A stretch of 64,000 nucleotides of DNA from an uncultured Collinsella sp. (GCA_900544115.1 UQTW01000009.1:12451-76450), one strand, 5' to 3'. Positions 17,401 through 27,700 are shown, counted from the stretch's first letter. Notes: generated by a model not told the origin, from the letters alone. Made by a program: numbers and translations.

Positions 17401-20109
17401 CTAAAAACCAAAGTCAGCAACAGGGGCAAACGAAACAGCGATGGTGTACGTCTCGCGCCAAACAATCTTGCCCGTCTCGCGCTCGCGGCAGACCAGATAG
17501 TACGGACCCTTTGCCGAGAATCCATCCGCTGCACGCAGCGCAAACTTGGCATGCACCACGCGCTCCTGCGAGTTAGCAGAAGTCTTGTTGGCATGCGCCT
17601 TGACCGTATCGCTCACCTCGTTGCCACTTGCATCGGTAAACACCAGCTCGTACTCGCACGGCAAAACCTTGCCTTGGGCGGGTTCTTCCTGGATCAAGTT
17701 GACCGAGAAGAGCGAGTTGGTCACTCGGCGTCCCTCACTTAGTACGCGCAGCGTCGCCGCGCGCGTGTCGACAAAGTCCTTGGAACCCGAGCGCGCACGC
17801 CAAAAACCGATAACGGGCACGCAGAGCTCCTGCAGGCTCATGCCGCCGTGGACGTAGTTGTTAGTGCCGCCGGGACGCCTAAAGTGCACGTTCTCGCGCG
17901 GGGCAAACCCCTCAAAACCGGCACCCAAACGTCCCATGTCAACATTAACAAACACCTCGCATGCCTCTTCCGAAAGCTTGACCACGGCCTCGTTGGGCAC
18001 CACCAGATGACGCTTGCCGTGCATGACGGGAGCGTCAAGGAAGGGAAGGTCTGGCTTGCCGAGCATCTGACACTCGTTGAGCTCCCGACGCGTGTAGATA
18101 AAGCCGTGATCCGCCGTTATAACAACACGCGCGCCCGGGGCGTCGGTGCACACGCGGCGCGCCAACGCCGCAAGTTCCTCCACGGTGTCCGCGCAGGCAT
18201 CGAAAACGTCATCCTGCGTAGCTGCCTTCTCGCCCGTGGCATCGATCTTGTTGTGGTAGAGATAAACGAGCTTGGAGTCTTTGAGCAGCGCTTTGCGCTC
18301 GACTCCCGCCATGTTGAGGTATGCGCTCGAACGTAAAGCGCAGGCCGTGGGCTCAACGTGGGCAAGCACGGCCTCGCGCTGCGGAGTCGTCGCAGTGGGC
18401 ATGCCGTCAGCCAGCACAAACGAGCCATCCGCTGCAAGCTCAAGCGCCTGATGCGGCAACAGTGCGGGCATGCCCGCCTCGGTAATGGAGGGAAAGACCG
18501 CCTGCATGCTAGAAACCTTGACGTTGCCGCCGCGCTCGCGCTCGAGAAGCGCCGCGACGTCACGGGCCACCTCATAGCGCAGCGCGTCGCTTACGATAAC
18601 GACCGTCGTTTTGGCAGACCCCACAAAGGTGGGCAGCACATGCCAGTAGAATTCATCCTGCCGTGCAGGGCCATCGATGTAGCCGCAATCGGCCCACTCC
18701 CCTTGCGCAGCGGTCGCCCAGCAGGCATTGGCGTCGGCCAAGAACCAGTTACTGTAGAGATTCTCCGCCCAGTCCACCACGGCTCGGGCAGGCTCCTCGA
18801 GCACATCGCACTCGACAGAGCGCGCCCGCAAATACGCGGTGCACATATGGCGATAGGCAGCATCCATGGAATACCAATCGGACGTATAGGCATCCCACAC
18901 CTGCTGGGGTTGCGCCAGATGGAACCCGCCCGCATGTGCCTGCCTAAATGCGCACATGTCGGCCACAGCGGCAAGCAAGCCAAAGTAGCTCTCGACACGG
19001 CGGTACCAGCTTAGGTCGCAACGGCGCGCCGCAAAGGTGCGCGCGTCCTCAACACGGTCCGCGCCCTGGGCAAACGAGCTGAACAACTGCGAGAGCACAG
19101 CCTCATTGACGCACGGGAACACATCAAGCGAGGCCAGCACATCGATCGGCAGAGCCTCAAACCGCACAAAGAGTCCGCGGGCATCCTCCACCAAACGACA
19201 GATCTCAAATAGGTCCTCGCTCGATGCCTGGGTATCGGCGGCCTGGTCCCACGTGCGCACCGCCTCAAGGCAATAGGGGCCGTAGGCGGGAGCCACATAG
19301 CTTTCGAGTCCCTTGAGCGCTCCCTCGGGAAGCGCGGTAGACGCCGCTGTAAGGAGCACATGGGATGAAAGCATAAGCAATGAGTCGCGCTCATACAGCG
19401 GCCCCTCAAACCCATAGCAACGCACAATGAAGGCAGAAAGGACATCGCGCACGCAGTACTTGTCCGCCAACTCGGCCAGTGCCTCGGGGCCCTCGTGCAG
19501 CAGCGTGGCCATACAGCCGCGCAGTACAAACGCGGGCCGCGCGTCGACAAACTCTTTACCGCCAAATATCACCGTAAGGATTCCAAGCTCGATATCGGAT
19601 GCTCCCGAGGCATGCGGAATGCACGCGGCAAACTTAGCACAGCGGGTCTTGGCATCAAAGAAGGTCTTGTGCTCGCGCAGGCTCTCGCGCACGGCGTCGA
19701 TATTCTCGATGCCCAGCTGATCGGCCAAAAGCGAAAGATAGTCAGCCTGGAACTGATCGGCATACAGCTCAACATCGGCAAGCCAATCGCCCTCAAGCCT
19801 GCCGCGCGGGCAACGGCGATACAGCAAGATATCGTTCGCAAGGTCATCGCGGTTGATGAGCTTCTTTACGGCAAACATGCGGCCCTCGCAGGCCTCAACA
19901 AACCGCACCGGGCGCTCAAAGTCACCGTGGGCGGGCATAACGTCGTCATCGGCCCCCGCGCCGTCGAAGCCCTCGGCGGCCAATCGCTCAAACTCAGGAG
20001 CAAACTCGCCGTCCGCATCGTGCCAAACCACCACACGGCGCGGCGTGCATGGGGACAACGGTTGCAAAAACCGCAATTTGAGTTGCTCTTCTACATCGAT
20101 CTTGGGCAT
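17401..20109 (-). CDS. pglZ: BREX phosphatase-like protein PglZ
   Basis: PglZ has an alkaline-phosphatase-like fold and is essential for BREX; its exact reaction is unsettled. The 902-residue protein carries the metal-binding segments VIVSDALRYE (about residue 500), PSITEAGMPALLP and ITADHGFIYTR (about residue 665) of the type A group found in type 1 BREX. A C-terminal beta-rich domain follows. TAAGGAT precedes the ATG. It starts 23 bases after the stop of the C-terminal pglX part and is followed directly by brxL. The length is normal. Confidence 0.94.
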   Translation of the reverse strand: MPKIDVEEQLKLRFLQPLSPCTPRRVVVWHDADGEFAPEFERLAAEGFDGAGADDDVMPAHGDFERPVRFVEACEGRMFAVKKLINRDDLANDILLYRRCPRGRLEGDWLADVELYADQFQADYLSLLADQLGIENIDAVRESLREHKTFFDAKTRCAKFAACIPHASGASDIELGILTVIFGGKEFVDARPAFVLRGCMATLLHEGPEALAELADKYCVRDVLSAFIVRCYGFEGPLYERDSLLMLSSHVLLTAASTALPEGALKGLESYVAPAYGPYCLEAVRTWDQAADTQASSEDLFEICRLVEDARGLFVRFEALPIDVLASLDVFPCVNEAVLSQLFSSFAQGADRVEDARTFAARRCDLSWYRRVESYFGLLAAVADMCAFRQAHAGGFHLAQPQQVWDAYTSDWYSMDAAYRHMCTAYLRARSVECDVLEEPARAVVDWAENLYSNWFLADANACWATAAQGEWADCGYIDGPARQDEFYWHVLPTFVGSAKTTVVIVSDALRYEVARDVAALLERERGGNVKVSSMQAVFPSITEAGMPALLPHQALELAADGSFVLADGMPTATTPQREAVLAHVEPTACALRSSAYLNMAGVERKALLKDSKLVYLYHNKIDATGEKAATQDDVFDACADTVEELAALARRVCTDAPGARVVITADHGFIYTRRELNECQMLGKPDLPFLDAPVMHGKRHLVVPNEAVVKLSEEACEVFVNVDMGRLGAGFEGFAPRENVHFRRPGGTNNYVHGGMSLQELCVPVIGFWRARSGSKDFVDTRAATLRVLSEGRRVTNSLFSVNLIQEEPAQGKVLPCEYELVFTDASGNEVSDTVKAHANKTSANSQERVVHAKFALRAADGFSAKGPYYLVCRERETGKIVWRETYTIAVSFAPVADFGF

Positions 20110-20132
20110 GGATATCCTTACCGTATCTGCAG

Positions 20133-21101
20133 TTACTTGATCTTTGCCAGCACATCCTGAAACTTGGCGTAGTTGACCTTGACGCCGTCATCCAGGTCGA
20201 TCTTAATCATCTGGTCTGCCAAGTGATGCAGTTTCTCTTCGTAGGCAATGGTCTCTTTGAGCTGGTCGTTGAGCTTTTTGACGCGCTTATCCAAACGCAC
20301 GCGCTCGCCGCGCTCGGCACTGGCAAGGGCGTCGTTGGCATAGCCTATCTGGGAACGATAGCGCTCCTGCTGCTCATGCACATAGTCGGTGCGGATGCGA
20401 GCCAACAGGTCAGGCTGGTAGCGATGCATGTAAACAAGGCACTTGAAGCCGTTCTTCTTGCCGCTGTCGAACAGCCAGTAGATGGGGCGCTTCTTGTAGG
20501 TCTGACAGTGGTCCTTAAAGAAGTCCTTCAAAAAGTAGGCGCGAATCACCTCGCGCGAGGTACCCTTGCCGCCGAGCGCCTCGGCAATAAAGGCCAGGTT
20601 CTGCTCGAGCGTCTCCTCGCCATATACGGTGCGCACAAAGTCGATAAAGTAATGCACGATGTCGTCGTCAAAGTACTCGTCGTCGGTGATGGGCAATACG
20701 TCGTCGCCATCGGGCATAAAGGTCACGTGATCGGGATCGGGCATCTTGGCCAGATAGTCGTTGACCGTGGCACCCTGGTCGGCCAAGACCAGACCGTCCA
20801 CGTCCAGCGAATAGCGGCCAAACATGCAGCCCACGGCATAGCTAATGAGCGAGGTGATCTCATCACGCTTGGTGCGCACGTACTTGTTGCCCTTGTAGCT
20901 CTCGGGGATCTCGTCGGCGGCATCAAAGATGCGCGCCACCGATACGTACTTGTCCTCAACATCGATGGGCACCTCGCCCTCCATGTTGTAGATCTTGGCA
21001 AAGATTCGGTTGAGCTCTTCCTCGTTAGCGCGAAGCTGCTCAAATCGAGCATTGACCTCGGCCTTGCGAGCCTCGTATTTATCGGCCAAAAGCGTTGCCA
21101 T
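20133..21101 (-). CDS. pglX: PglX C-terminal part (split BREX methyltransferase)
   Basis: A 322-residue protein equal to the last quarter of PglX: the ARFEQLRANEEELNRIF entry, then YAVGCMFGRYSLDVDGL, and the long helical tail. These segments normally continue the methyltransferase polypeptide directly. AAGGGCGG stands before ATG 21101; a longer start at 21122 has no ribosome site. Together with the 820-residue part the total is 1,142 residues, close to a complete PglX. It could assemble with the N-terminal part as a two-chain enzyme. The reading frame is intact and codon use is like pglZ, which argues against decay. Confidence 0.88.
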   Translation of the reverse strand: MATLLADKYEARKAEVNARFEQLRANEEELNRIFAKIYNMEGEVPIDVEDKYVSVARIFDAADEIPESYKGNKYVRTKRDEITSLISYAVGCMFGRYSLDVDGLVLADQGATVNDYLAKMPDPDHVTFMPDGDDVLPITDDEYFDDDIVHYFIDFVRTVYGEETLEQNLAFIAEALGGKGTSREVIRAYFLKDFFKDHCQTYKKRPIYWLFDSGKKNGFKCLVYMHRYQPDLLARIRTDYVHEQQERYRSQIGYANDALASAERGERVRLDKRVKKLNDQLKETIAYEEKLHHLADQMIKIDLDDGVKVNYAKFQDVLAKIK

Positions 21102-21181
21102 TATGCCGCCCTTCGTTTCCATGGTCTTGTAATTAATCGGTCGCCGTAAAGGAATCAGGCTCGGCGTTAAGCCCTATGTGC

Positions 21182-21237
21182 CGCGCGGCGCCGACGAATT
21201 TCTCGTTCGAAAGCAGCTAATTCGTCTTAGTCGCGCG
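21182..21237. repeat. Imperfect inverted repeat upstream of the PglX C-terminal gene
   Basis: CGCGCG (21182-21187), five unpaired bases, GACGAATT (21193-21200), an 18-base loop, then AATTCGTC (21219-21226), five unpaired bases and CGCGCG (21232-21237). There is no U-run. It marks the end of the inserted cassette and may be a recombination site or an RNA element. Confidence 0.6.
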
Positions 21238-21256
21238 AAATGAAATCGCTCTCCTA

Positions 21257-21712
21257 TCAAATGGAAGCTTGCAAATCGACTTCATGCCACACGCATTTGC
21301 CAAACATTCCCGATGCTGGGCTAAACTCAAAGGAGCATTCTCGCAATTCTCTCCCTTCCGAAATTACAAGGAGCAATCGAGAAGCCCCCAACAAATCGAC
21401 AGCGGTCCCACAGCGACAAATCGCATGGTAATCTTTCGAACCGACGGTCTTCTCGGTAATCAAAAATGAAAGCGTCGCTAAACCAGATGGATCAAAATAA
21501 GGGATATAATGAGCGGAAACGCTGCACATGTGCGGCTCCCCGCACATTATTAAATCGAGCTGCAAAACCGCATCCGTTATCGCAAAGTCCTCTGACTTTT
21601 CCTGCTCAACGCACTTCAGCTCAATGCATATTTCTCTAGTCTCACCACGGAGAAAACGATCAACCGCCTGTGGGTCGTAATTTTGAGGTTCATAAATACA
21701 GCAATCAGACAT
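21257..21712 (-). CDS. Unrecognised 151-aa protein inside split pglX
   Basis: I do not recognise this protein. It is 151 residues, Cys-containing (CCIYEP at the start, MCGEPHMC in the middle, AICRCGTA) and probably mostly beta strand. AAAGGT precedes the ATG. It begins 42 bases after the 168-residue gene in the same direction, so the two form a cassette between the two pglX parts. Its base composition is clearly more AT-rich than brx genes, in line with separate acquisition. It could be an immunity, adaptor or anti-phage protein; nothing in the sequence decides. Confidence 0.65.
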   Translation of the reverse strand: MSDCCIYEPQNYDPQAVDRFLRGETREICIELKCVEQEKSEDFAITDAVLQLDLIMCGEPHMCSVSAHYIPYFDPSGLATLSFLITEKTVGSKDYHAICRCGTAVDLLGASRLLLVISEGRELRECSFEFSPASGMFGKCVWHEVDLQASI

Positions 21713-21754
21713 GGTTATTACCTTTCGAAACTACAGCGTCCTTGCGGAAGCAGT

Positions 21755-22261
21755 TTATCTTTGGATAATTTGATCTATTGCACTTCCGGCAATAATACCC
21801 ACGGCATCGGCAGTCCACTTCAGTGCCGTAGGCGTCTCATTCATAGCCTTGTCATGCTGACCGCGGCCAATCAAAGCAAGGCCCTTTTTCGTTATTTGTA
21901 AGCCAACACCTTCTTGTGAAAACGCCAAATAATCGGCATCCTTCAACGACTGAATGCACCCAGCAACATCGACTGCAGGAATACCCCAAACAGAAACGTC
22001 GATTTCGGAAATACGCTCGTTTTCAAGCTCGATAATCTGCCACAGCAGCTCCCTAATGATGCATGCATCTATGGGACGCTTCGCATCACAGGGAATGATC
22101 CACCTGAATGGGAAGGAGATTTCTTTTACCGCACCAGAAATCAAATCAGCCCTACACCAGGCGGAAACATCTCGTTTATCGGCGTTCCACTTTTCAGCAC
22201 ACTCCGCTGTAGTTCGTTTCGTATCTTCGACAAGTTTGTAGGATTTGGCCACAATGCTCAC
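21755..22261 (-). CDS. Excisionase-type HTH plus winged-helix protein inside split pglX
   Basis: A 168-residue protein. Residues 17-60 (TAECAEKWNADKRDVSAWCR, then RWIIPCDAKRP) match the MerR/excisionase-like helix-turn-helix pattern in which the WxIPxDAxxP stretch ends the domain. Residues 65-130 look like a winged helix, and the last 25 residues are hydrophobic. The start is a GTG that follows the PglX TAG stop with no gap and in the same frame, so translation must be by coupling (no ribosome site is visible) or by stop readthrough, which would fuse it to PglX. A DNA-binding regulator is the most likely role. Confidence 0.7.
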   Translation of the reverse strand: MSIVAKSYKLVEDTKRTTAECAEKWNADKRDVSAWCRADLISGAVKEISFPFRWIIPCDAKRPIDACIIRELLWQIIELENERISEIDVSVWGIPAVDVAGCIQSLKDADYLAFSQEGVGLQITKKGLALIGRGQHDKAMNETPTALKWTADAVGIIAGSAIDQIIQR

Positions 22262-24724
22262 CTACAACAGTGGATGACGTTTGAAATCCCAAGAGGTTTC
22301 AAACGAGTCCCAGTCAATCTTCGAAATATCTGACGATTCGGCAACGATTCCACTCACTTTGCTCACCGATTTCGGGTCGCCTTCAACATAGGGGACCGAA
22401 GCTATATCAGACACCTGCATATTCATCGTTGGATTCTGCGCCGAAAGACACAGAGCAGAAAGAGAGCTGTTCAACAGGCCCAATATATAATTGAATTGTG
22501 GCTCCTTCGGAAAACAACAATGTGCCGCAATGTCATAAAAAGAATCTTCAGGAGCAGACCTGAAGCCAGGTCTTCCCGACGTCAGCATTGTGCATGTAAT
22601 CTTGGGCTTTCGCAGCATTTCGAGCGGTAAAACGCGGGCATGGGGTTGCTCGAGGATGTAATTCGGATCATTGTTGTAGAAAAGCAAATACTCTAGATTG
22701 CCGTTCCATTTTCGATATTTACCTCCCTTAAGGTATTTAATCCACTTATGGTTCGAATCGTTTTGAGTCGGTGACCAATCTGTTTCCCACCACAAACGTA
22801 GAAACTTATCGTTATTCGAAGTTTGCATCCCGACTTTAGGATGGGCCACCTCGTCAATAAATCGTCCGGAGGAATAAGCCTCCAATAGCCCATCCCCCAA
22901 CCAGTAGGCTATGGGGGTGCCGGGGATCTGTTTGAAGGTGTCGGCGTTGCGGCGGTAGAACCAGCCGCAGTCGGGGTTTTGGATGGCCTCCAGCGCCTTG
23001 GGAGCCTGAACCGTGGGGCCAGTAAAATCGGCAAGACGAACGTATCCGCCCTTATAGCCATCGATATGCGAATTGTGATAGGTAAATGTGCAGATAGGCA
23101 CGGTTGCCCCTGCAAAGCCAGAATACTCGAGCTGAATGAGCGTGGTTAGGGTCTTGTCATCGATAAGCCTATTTCGAAGCTTCTCGTAGCTACCGATAAA
23201 CATCCAAACAAACGGAGTCATCATTCCGATTTCGCCGTGCTCGCCGGCAAAGTCCATAATACGCACGATGAACGAAGAGAACAGGTCGCTCTTCACGTCG
23301 GGGTAGTTCTTCTTGACCCATTTGCTCATGAAGGGGTTAAAGCTGCTGCTGCCCATATACGGAGGATTCGCCACGGTGCAGGTAAAACGACGGGACAGCT
23401 TCTCGCAGGTGGCGGCGGCTCCTTCGAGCTTAGTTTTGGTCGTAGCGGCAAAAAGGTCGTCGGAACAGCTCGCGGCGGCGGCCTTAAGCTCGTCAACCTC
23501 TTCCTCTGAAGGATTAAGAAGCGAGCCGATCTCGCCCAAATGGCTCAGTTCCTCGGCGAGCTTCTTGTTACCCGGGAGCTCGTCCTCCCCCAGCGGGATG
23601 CTCGAGAGCACGGTAACGTCGGCGCGCACGGCGCGCTTGAAAAAGCGACGATCGTGCTCGCGGGCGCACATGGCAAGCGCCAGCTCGGCGATCTGAGCCG
23701 CACGGGGATCGATCTCCATGCCAGCGAGGTTTTTAGTAAGAATGAGCTCGGGAATTTCGCGCTCACGATAGCCGCGCTCCTCGTACATATGGAAGAGCAA
23801 TTCGAACGCATAGACCAGGATATGGCCTGAGCCACATGCGGGGTCACAGAGGGTTATCTCCTCGGGGCTCGAGATGCGGATGAAGTCCTCGTGCTCAGCA
23901 TCGGGCTCGATGTAATACTCCATGCGCTCGCGTAACGAACTCCCCGGATTGTTGAGCATCCACAGACGGCCGAGCGAGTTCTCGACCATATAGCGTACGA
24001 TCCACTCGGGGGTGAAGAGCTGCGTGGCGGGCGCGATGTCCGCCGCCGCTGCCTTGCGCTTGGACTTGAAGAACTCGTCTTTAACGTCAGCGTTGTAGTA
24101 CTGATACATCCAGCCCAGAACGGTCACGCCCTTGCGCCAGTGTTCGTCAGTGAGGACGGCATTGAGCTTGCCCACCACGCCGTCGGACATCATGAGGCCC
24201 TGGGGCAACAGCAGCTCCATGGCTCCGCCCACGCGTTCAAAGACGCCCGGTAGGCAATCGGCAAGCTCCTCGCACTGAGCAACAAACAGGTAGCGCCACA
24301 GCGGTTCATCCAAGCCCGCCATCTTGAGCTCGGCTATGCGATCGGTATCGGCCGTCGCTATCTCCACGTCCAGTGCGTTCTCCACGGCCTCGCTGCCATG
24401 GCTGCCGTCCGCACGACTTAGCATGCGCATGCGGCTGGGAAGCCATCCGCGTGCATCCATGAAGCGAATGGCCACGATGCGGTTGAACCAGGTGTAGGCC
24501 GCACGGTCGCGCAGCGCCTCGTGACCCACCTCTGCCTGCATGCGCAGCAGTTCGTCGCGTTGCTCAATCTCAGCCGGACTTAGGGGCAGGCCGCTAACGG
24601 TCTCGGACCCAACGGGCGCGGGTGCAGGTTCGGTGATGCCGTAGCGCACCATCTGCGCCTCCACGCCTTTGATGAGCTCCGTACGGGCCCAGGTGCAGAA
24701 GCTCTTAAGAGCAGAATCGTTCAT
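22262..24724 (-). CDS. pglX: BREX adenine methyltransferase PglX, N-terminal and target-recognition part
   Basis: PglX methylates adenine in the BREX recognition site to mark self DNA. The 820-residue protein has motif I DPACGSGH (about residue 292), motif IV NPPYMGSS (about 452), and the target-recognition region beginning IPGTPIAYWLGDG, ending at SWDFKRHPLL, where intact PglX continues for about 300 more residues. AAAGG precedes the start. From about 22,900 downwards the bases become AT-richer, so the recognition part may have been exchanged together with the two-gene cassette. It follows brxC by 66 bases. Confidence 0.92.
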   Translation of the reverse strand: MNDSALKSFCTWARTELIKGVEAQMVRYGITEPAPAPVGSETVSGLPLSPAEIEQRDELLRMQAEVGHEALRDRAAYTWFNRIVAIRFMDARGWLPSRMRMLSRADGSHGSEAVENALDVEIATADTDRIAELKMAGLDEPLWRYLFVAQCEELADCLPGVFERVGGAMELLLPQGLMMSDGVVGKLNAVLTDEHWRKGVTVLGWMYQYYNADVKDEFFKSKRKAAAADIAPATQLFTPEWIVRYMVENSLGRLWMLNNPGSSLRERMEYYIEPDAEHEDFIRISSPEEITLCDPACGSGHILVYAFELLFHMYEERGYREREIPELILTKNLAGMEIDPRAAQIAELALAMCAREHDRRFFKRAVRADVTVLSSIPLGEDELPGNKKLAEELSHLGEIGSLLNPSEEEVDELKAAAASCSDDLFAATTKTKLEGAAATCEKLSRRFTCTVANPPYMGSSSFNPFMSKWVKKNYPDVKSDLFSSFIVRIMDFAGEHGEIGMMTPFVWMFIGSYEKLRNRLIDDKTLTTLIQLEYSGFAGATVPICTFTYHNSHIDGYKGGYVRLADFTGPTVQAPKALEAIQNPDCGWFYRRNADTFKQIPGTPIAYWLGDGLLEAYSSGRFIDEVAHPKVGMQTSNNDKFLRLWWETDWSPTQNDSNHKWIKYLKGGKYRKWNGNLEYLLFYNNDPNYILEQPHARVLPLEMLRKPKITCTMLTSGRPGFRSAPEDSFYDIAAHCCFPKEPQFNYILGLLNSSLSALCLSAQNPTMNMQVSDIASVPYVEGDPKSVSKVSGIVAESSDISKIDWDSFETSWDFKRHPLL

Positions 24725-24752
24725 GGTTGATGAGCCTTTCTAAACGCCATAA

Positions 24753-24782
24753 GCCACCGGTGCGCGCTTTGGCACCGGTGGC
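24753..24782. repeat. Perfect 11-bp hairpin between brxC and pglX
   Basis: GCCACCGGTGC and its reverse complement (24753-24763, 24772-24782) with an 8-base loop. No U-run follows on the operon strand, so partial attenuation or RNA processing between brxC and pglX is possible. Confidence 0.6.
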
Positions 24783-24790
24783 TCCGCGGG

Positions 24791-27700
24791 TTAGTTGATA
24801 CGGATCTCGTCGTTTGCAGCGAGCGCCTGCATAAGGCGGGAGCGCAGGTCGTCCACGTAGCGCTCCACGTCCCCTGCGGACAAGAGACGACTCGGCTTGG
24901 CCAGATCGGCGCGGCGCACAGTCTTGATCTTGCGCCGGGGCACGGGTGCAGGCGTGAGCGCTGACGACGCAACGGCCTTGTTGGAGATCTTCTTGACCAC
25001 CTCACCCGTACCCGTGACCTCGGTGGTGCGGCGCTCGTTGTCCATACGCATGCGGGCCGCATCCACAGCGTCGTACATCCCGTTGGTTGCTGCGCTGAGC
25101 CAGTTGGCCCAGTTAGTCGCGGCAACACTCAGCTCGTTGAGGCTTTGAGCACTGTGGGCACGGTTTTTGAACGACTCGTATTTGGCGCCGGCGTCTGCTA
25201 TGGCATCCTTGGCTTGATTGACAAAGCCCTTTTGACTCTCAGCCTGTGCCTGCAGGTCTTGCAGATCGCTCTCGATTCGGCACAAAAACTCATTGCGGCG
25301 GATGCCCAGCAGCTTTTTCATGTCCTCCTCAACGGGATCCATAAGCGGCTGCAGGTCTTTAATGCGGCCGTAGGGCTTGGGATCTTTGAGAACCTCACGC
25401 ACCTTTGCCACATTCTCAACCGCGCTGGGAATGTCATCGGAGGCATACTCGATACCCTCGGTGCGGCTCAAGAAATCCTTAGCGTGGTCAAACGCTGTTC
25501 GCTGGTTGGACTCGAAGAACTCAACCACCTTATCAAAGTCTTCCTTGGCATCGAGCAAACGCTCCTCATGCTTGGTGAACGTGGTCAAGAACGCCTCGGC
25601 CTCGTTCTGGTCCTTAAGGACGTCGGCCACCTCCGAGCGCATCTTCTCGCACTCGTCCTCACCGGGATACGGGTAGGCCGGCTTGATGCCCGTGTAGTAG
25701 TCGCGTGCTATGGCGAGGCACGCCTCGCGCAAGCCCTCAAGGCGCTCTTTGAGCTCGGCCACGAGCTTATCCTCGTTGGAGGGCACGGTCTTGAGATCAA
25801 ACAGATCACGCATGAGCTCGCCCGTGGCGCGCAGCAACCGGTCGCTCATGCGCACGCGCAAGCGCACCTGGGCCTTATCGGCATCCTTGCGCAGGAGCGC
25901 CACCATGCGGCTATCGTTAGCTTGAACCGTCTGGCCGCCAAACAGCACCTGCGCGCGCTGCTCCACCACAAGCTGCGCCACCACATTTGCGATGTCGACC
26001 TCGCGCCAGCCAAAGGGCCTTTGCTGATACTGGCGCTGGATATCGCCCATAGCGGTATCCAGATGGCGCTGGTGCTGAACTTTGAGGTAGTCCTCAACCT
26101 CCTTGAGCGCACGCGTGTTGCCCGCGTCCATGCCAGCGAGCCCCGCCTGGACGTTGCCCGCCAGAGTGGAGCGGATATCGGAATCGTCCTCAACCGGCGC
26201 GCCGATGTAGCCAGCCTTTTCAAAAACAACGTCACACAGTTGCGCGAGCACCTGCTCAAAAACCTGGGCGGGTTTGGTGGCGCGAACTTCGACCATACGG
26301 CCGTTGACCGCGCAACGTGCATGGAGCACGGCCTCGCTCAAAAGGGCATCGGCCTCTTTTTCGTTATAGGCTGCCTCGCGCATTTTTGCCTCGACAATCT
26401 GGCGGGTACTCGGCGGTAGCTCCTGCAGATTGCGCGTCTGGGCGTACATGCGAATCTTAGCGGCGTTGACGAGCGGGGCCCAATAATCCACCTCGTCGCC
26501 CAAGGCCACGATGGCCTTATCCACGGATTTCAATGCTAGCTCGGCATCGTCCGCACGTGCCAAGTCGCCGGCCATGGTCACCACGGAGAGTTCCATACCA
26601 CCCTTGCTGGATCCATGAATCGAGCCATCCACGTAGCGGTCAAAGGGGAAGTCATTAGGATCGCGATGGAACTTGTACGCATTGTAAATGCTGTCGAACA
26701 GGCGCTTCTTGATGTACTCGATCACCTTCGCGTTGTCGATCGGGGTCCGCGCAATCTCCTGTGCAATTTCCTGCTCCTCGTCGGTGAGGAAGCTGTAGGT
26801 ATCGCCCTGTCGCGCCACTTTGTTCTCGCGCTCCAAGCGGGCGAGGGACTCCTTGACGCGGTCCTTAAGGGCGCGCTTGTCCACGTCGAGGCTGTCGACC
26901 ATGAGGATAGAGACGTTCTCGACCGTGGCCTTGACGTAGCCGATGTAACGAATCAGGTACAGGAGCTTAAGTACCCGGACGTCGTAGGGCTCAAGACCTT
27001 CTCTGTTCTCAGCCGCGCGCTCCGCACAGACAACGACCTGGATGATGCCGTGCTCAAGGTCTTTGGAGATAGTATCGAAGAAGCGCCAGAACGGCACGAG
27101 TGCACCGGTCTGGTCATGCTGGATGGCCTGAGCGCTCTCCTGGAATGCGCTCAACATGGAACGTTCGCCCGTGGACATATGCTTGGCCTTGACGCCGTGC
27201 TTGCGCACCTCGGTCATCACGTCGGGCAGGAGCTTAAACTGGTAGCCCACAAACGGGTAGCTGGCCACAAAATCCTTGGAGTTGGCGTAGCCGGCAAGGT
27301 CGGAGCGCGAGCCACCCTCAAAGGTAAAGTTGTTTTTGAGCACGACGGTGTCTTGCTCGTAGACCCGTGCAAGCATATCGGCCGCCGGCGCGGTCTTCTC
27401 GAGCACACGGCGCTGGATGACCTCGTCCACGCTGGAGCTGGAGAGCGAAAGGCGGGTATTAAAGCGGCCTTGGATCTTTGAAAAGTCGTTGCCCACGGGC
27501 AGGCTCAGGTTGTCGATGGCTTCCTGGCTCGTGACCATCACCCACACGCGGCCACCGCAGGCGGCACCCAGCTCCTCGACGATAGTCTGAAGGCTCAGCA
27601 TAAGGCTTGGGTCCCGGTCGTTTGTAATAAACTGCCCCACCTCATCCACCATAAAGAGCAAACGGAAGTTGCCGCCGTGGGCCGCCGCCTGAGCGTCCAC

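Noticed and set aside
20133..22264. pglX as a plain pseudogene
   Set aside because: Both parts are open, start with usable signals or coupling, and keep family motifs; decay would be expected to leave frameshifts.
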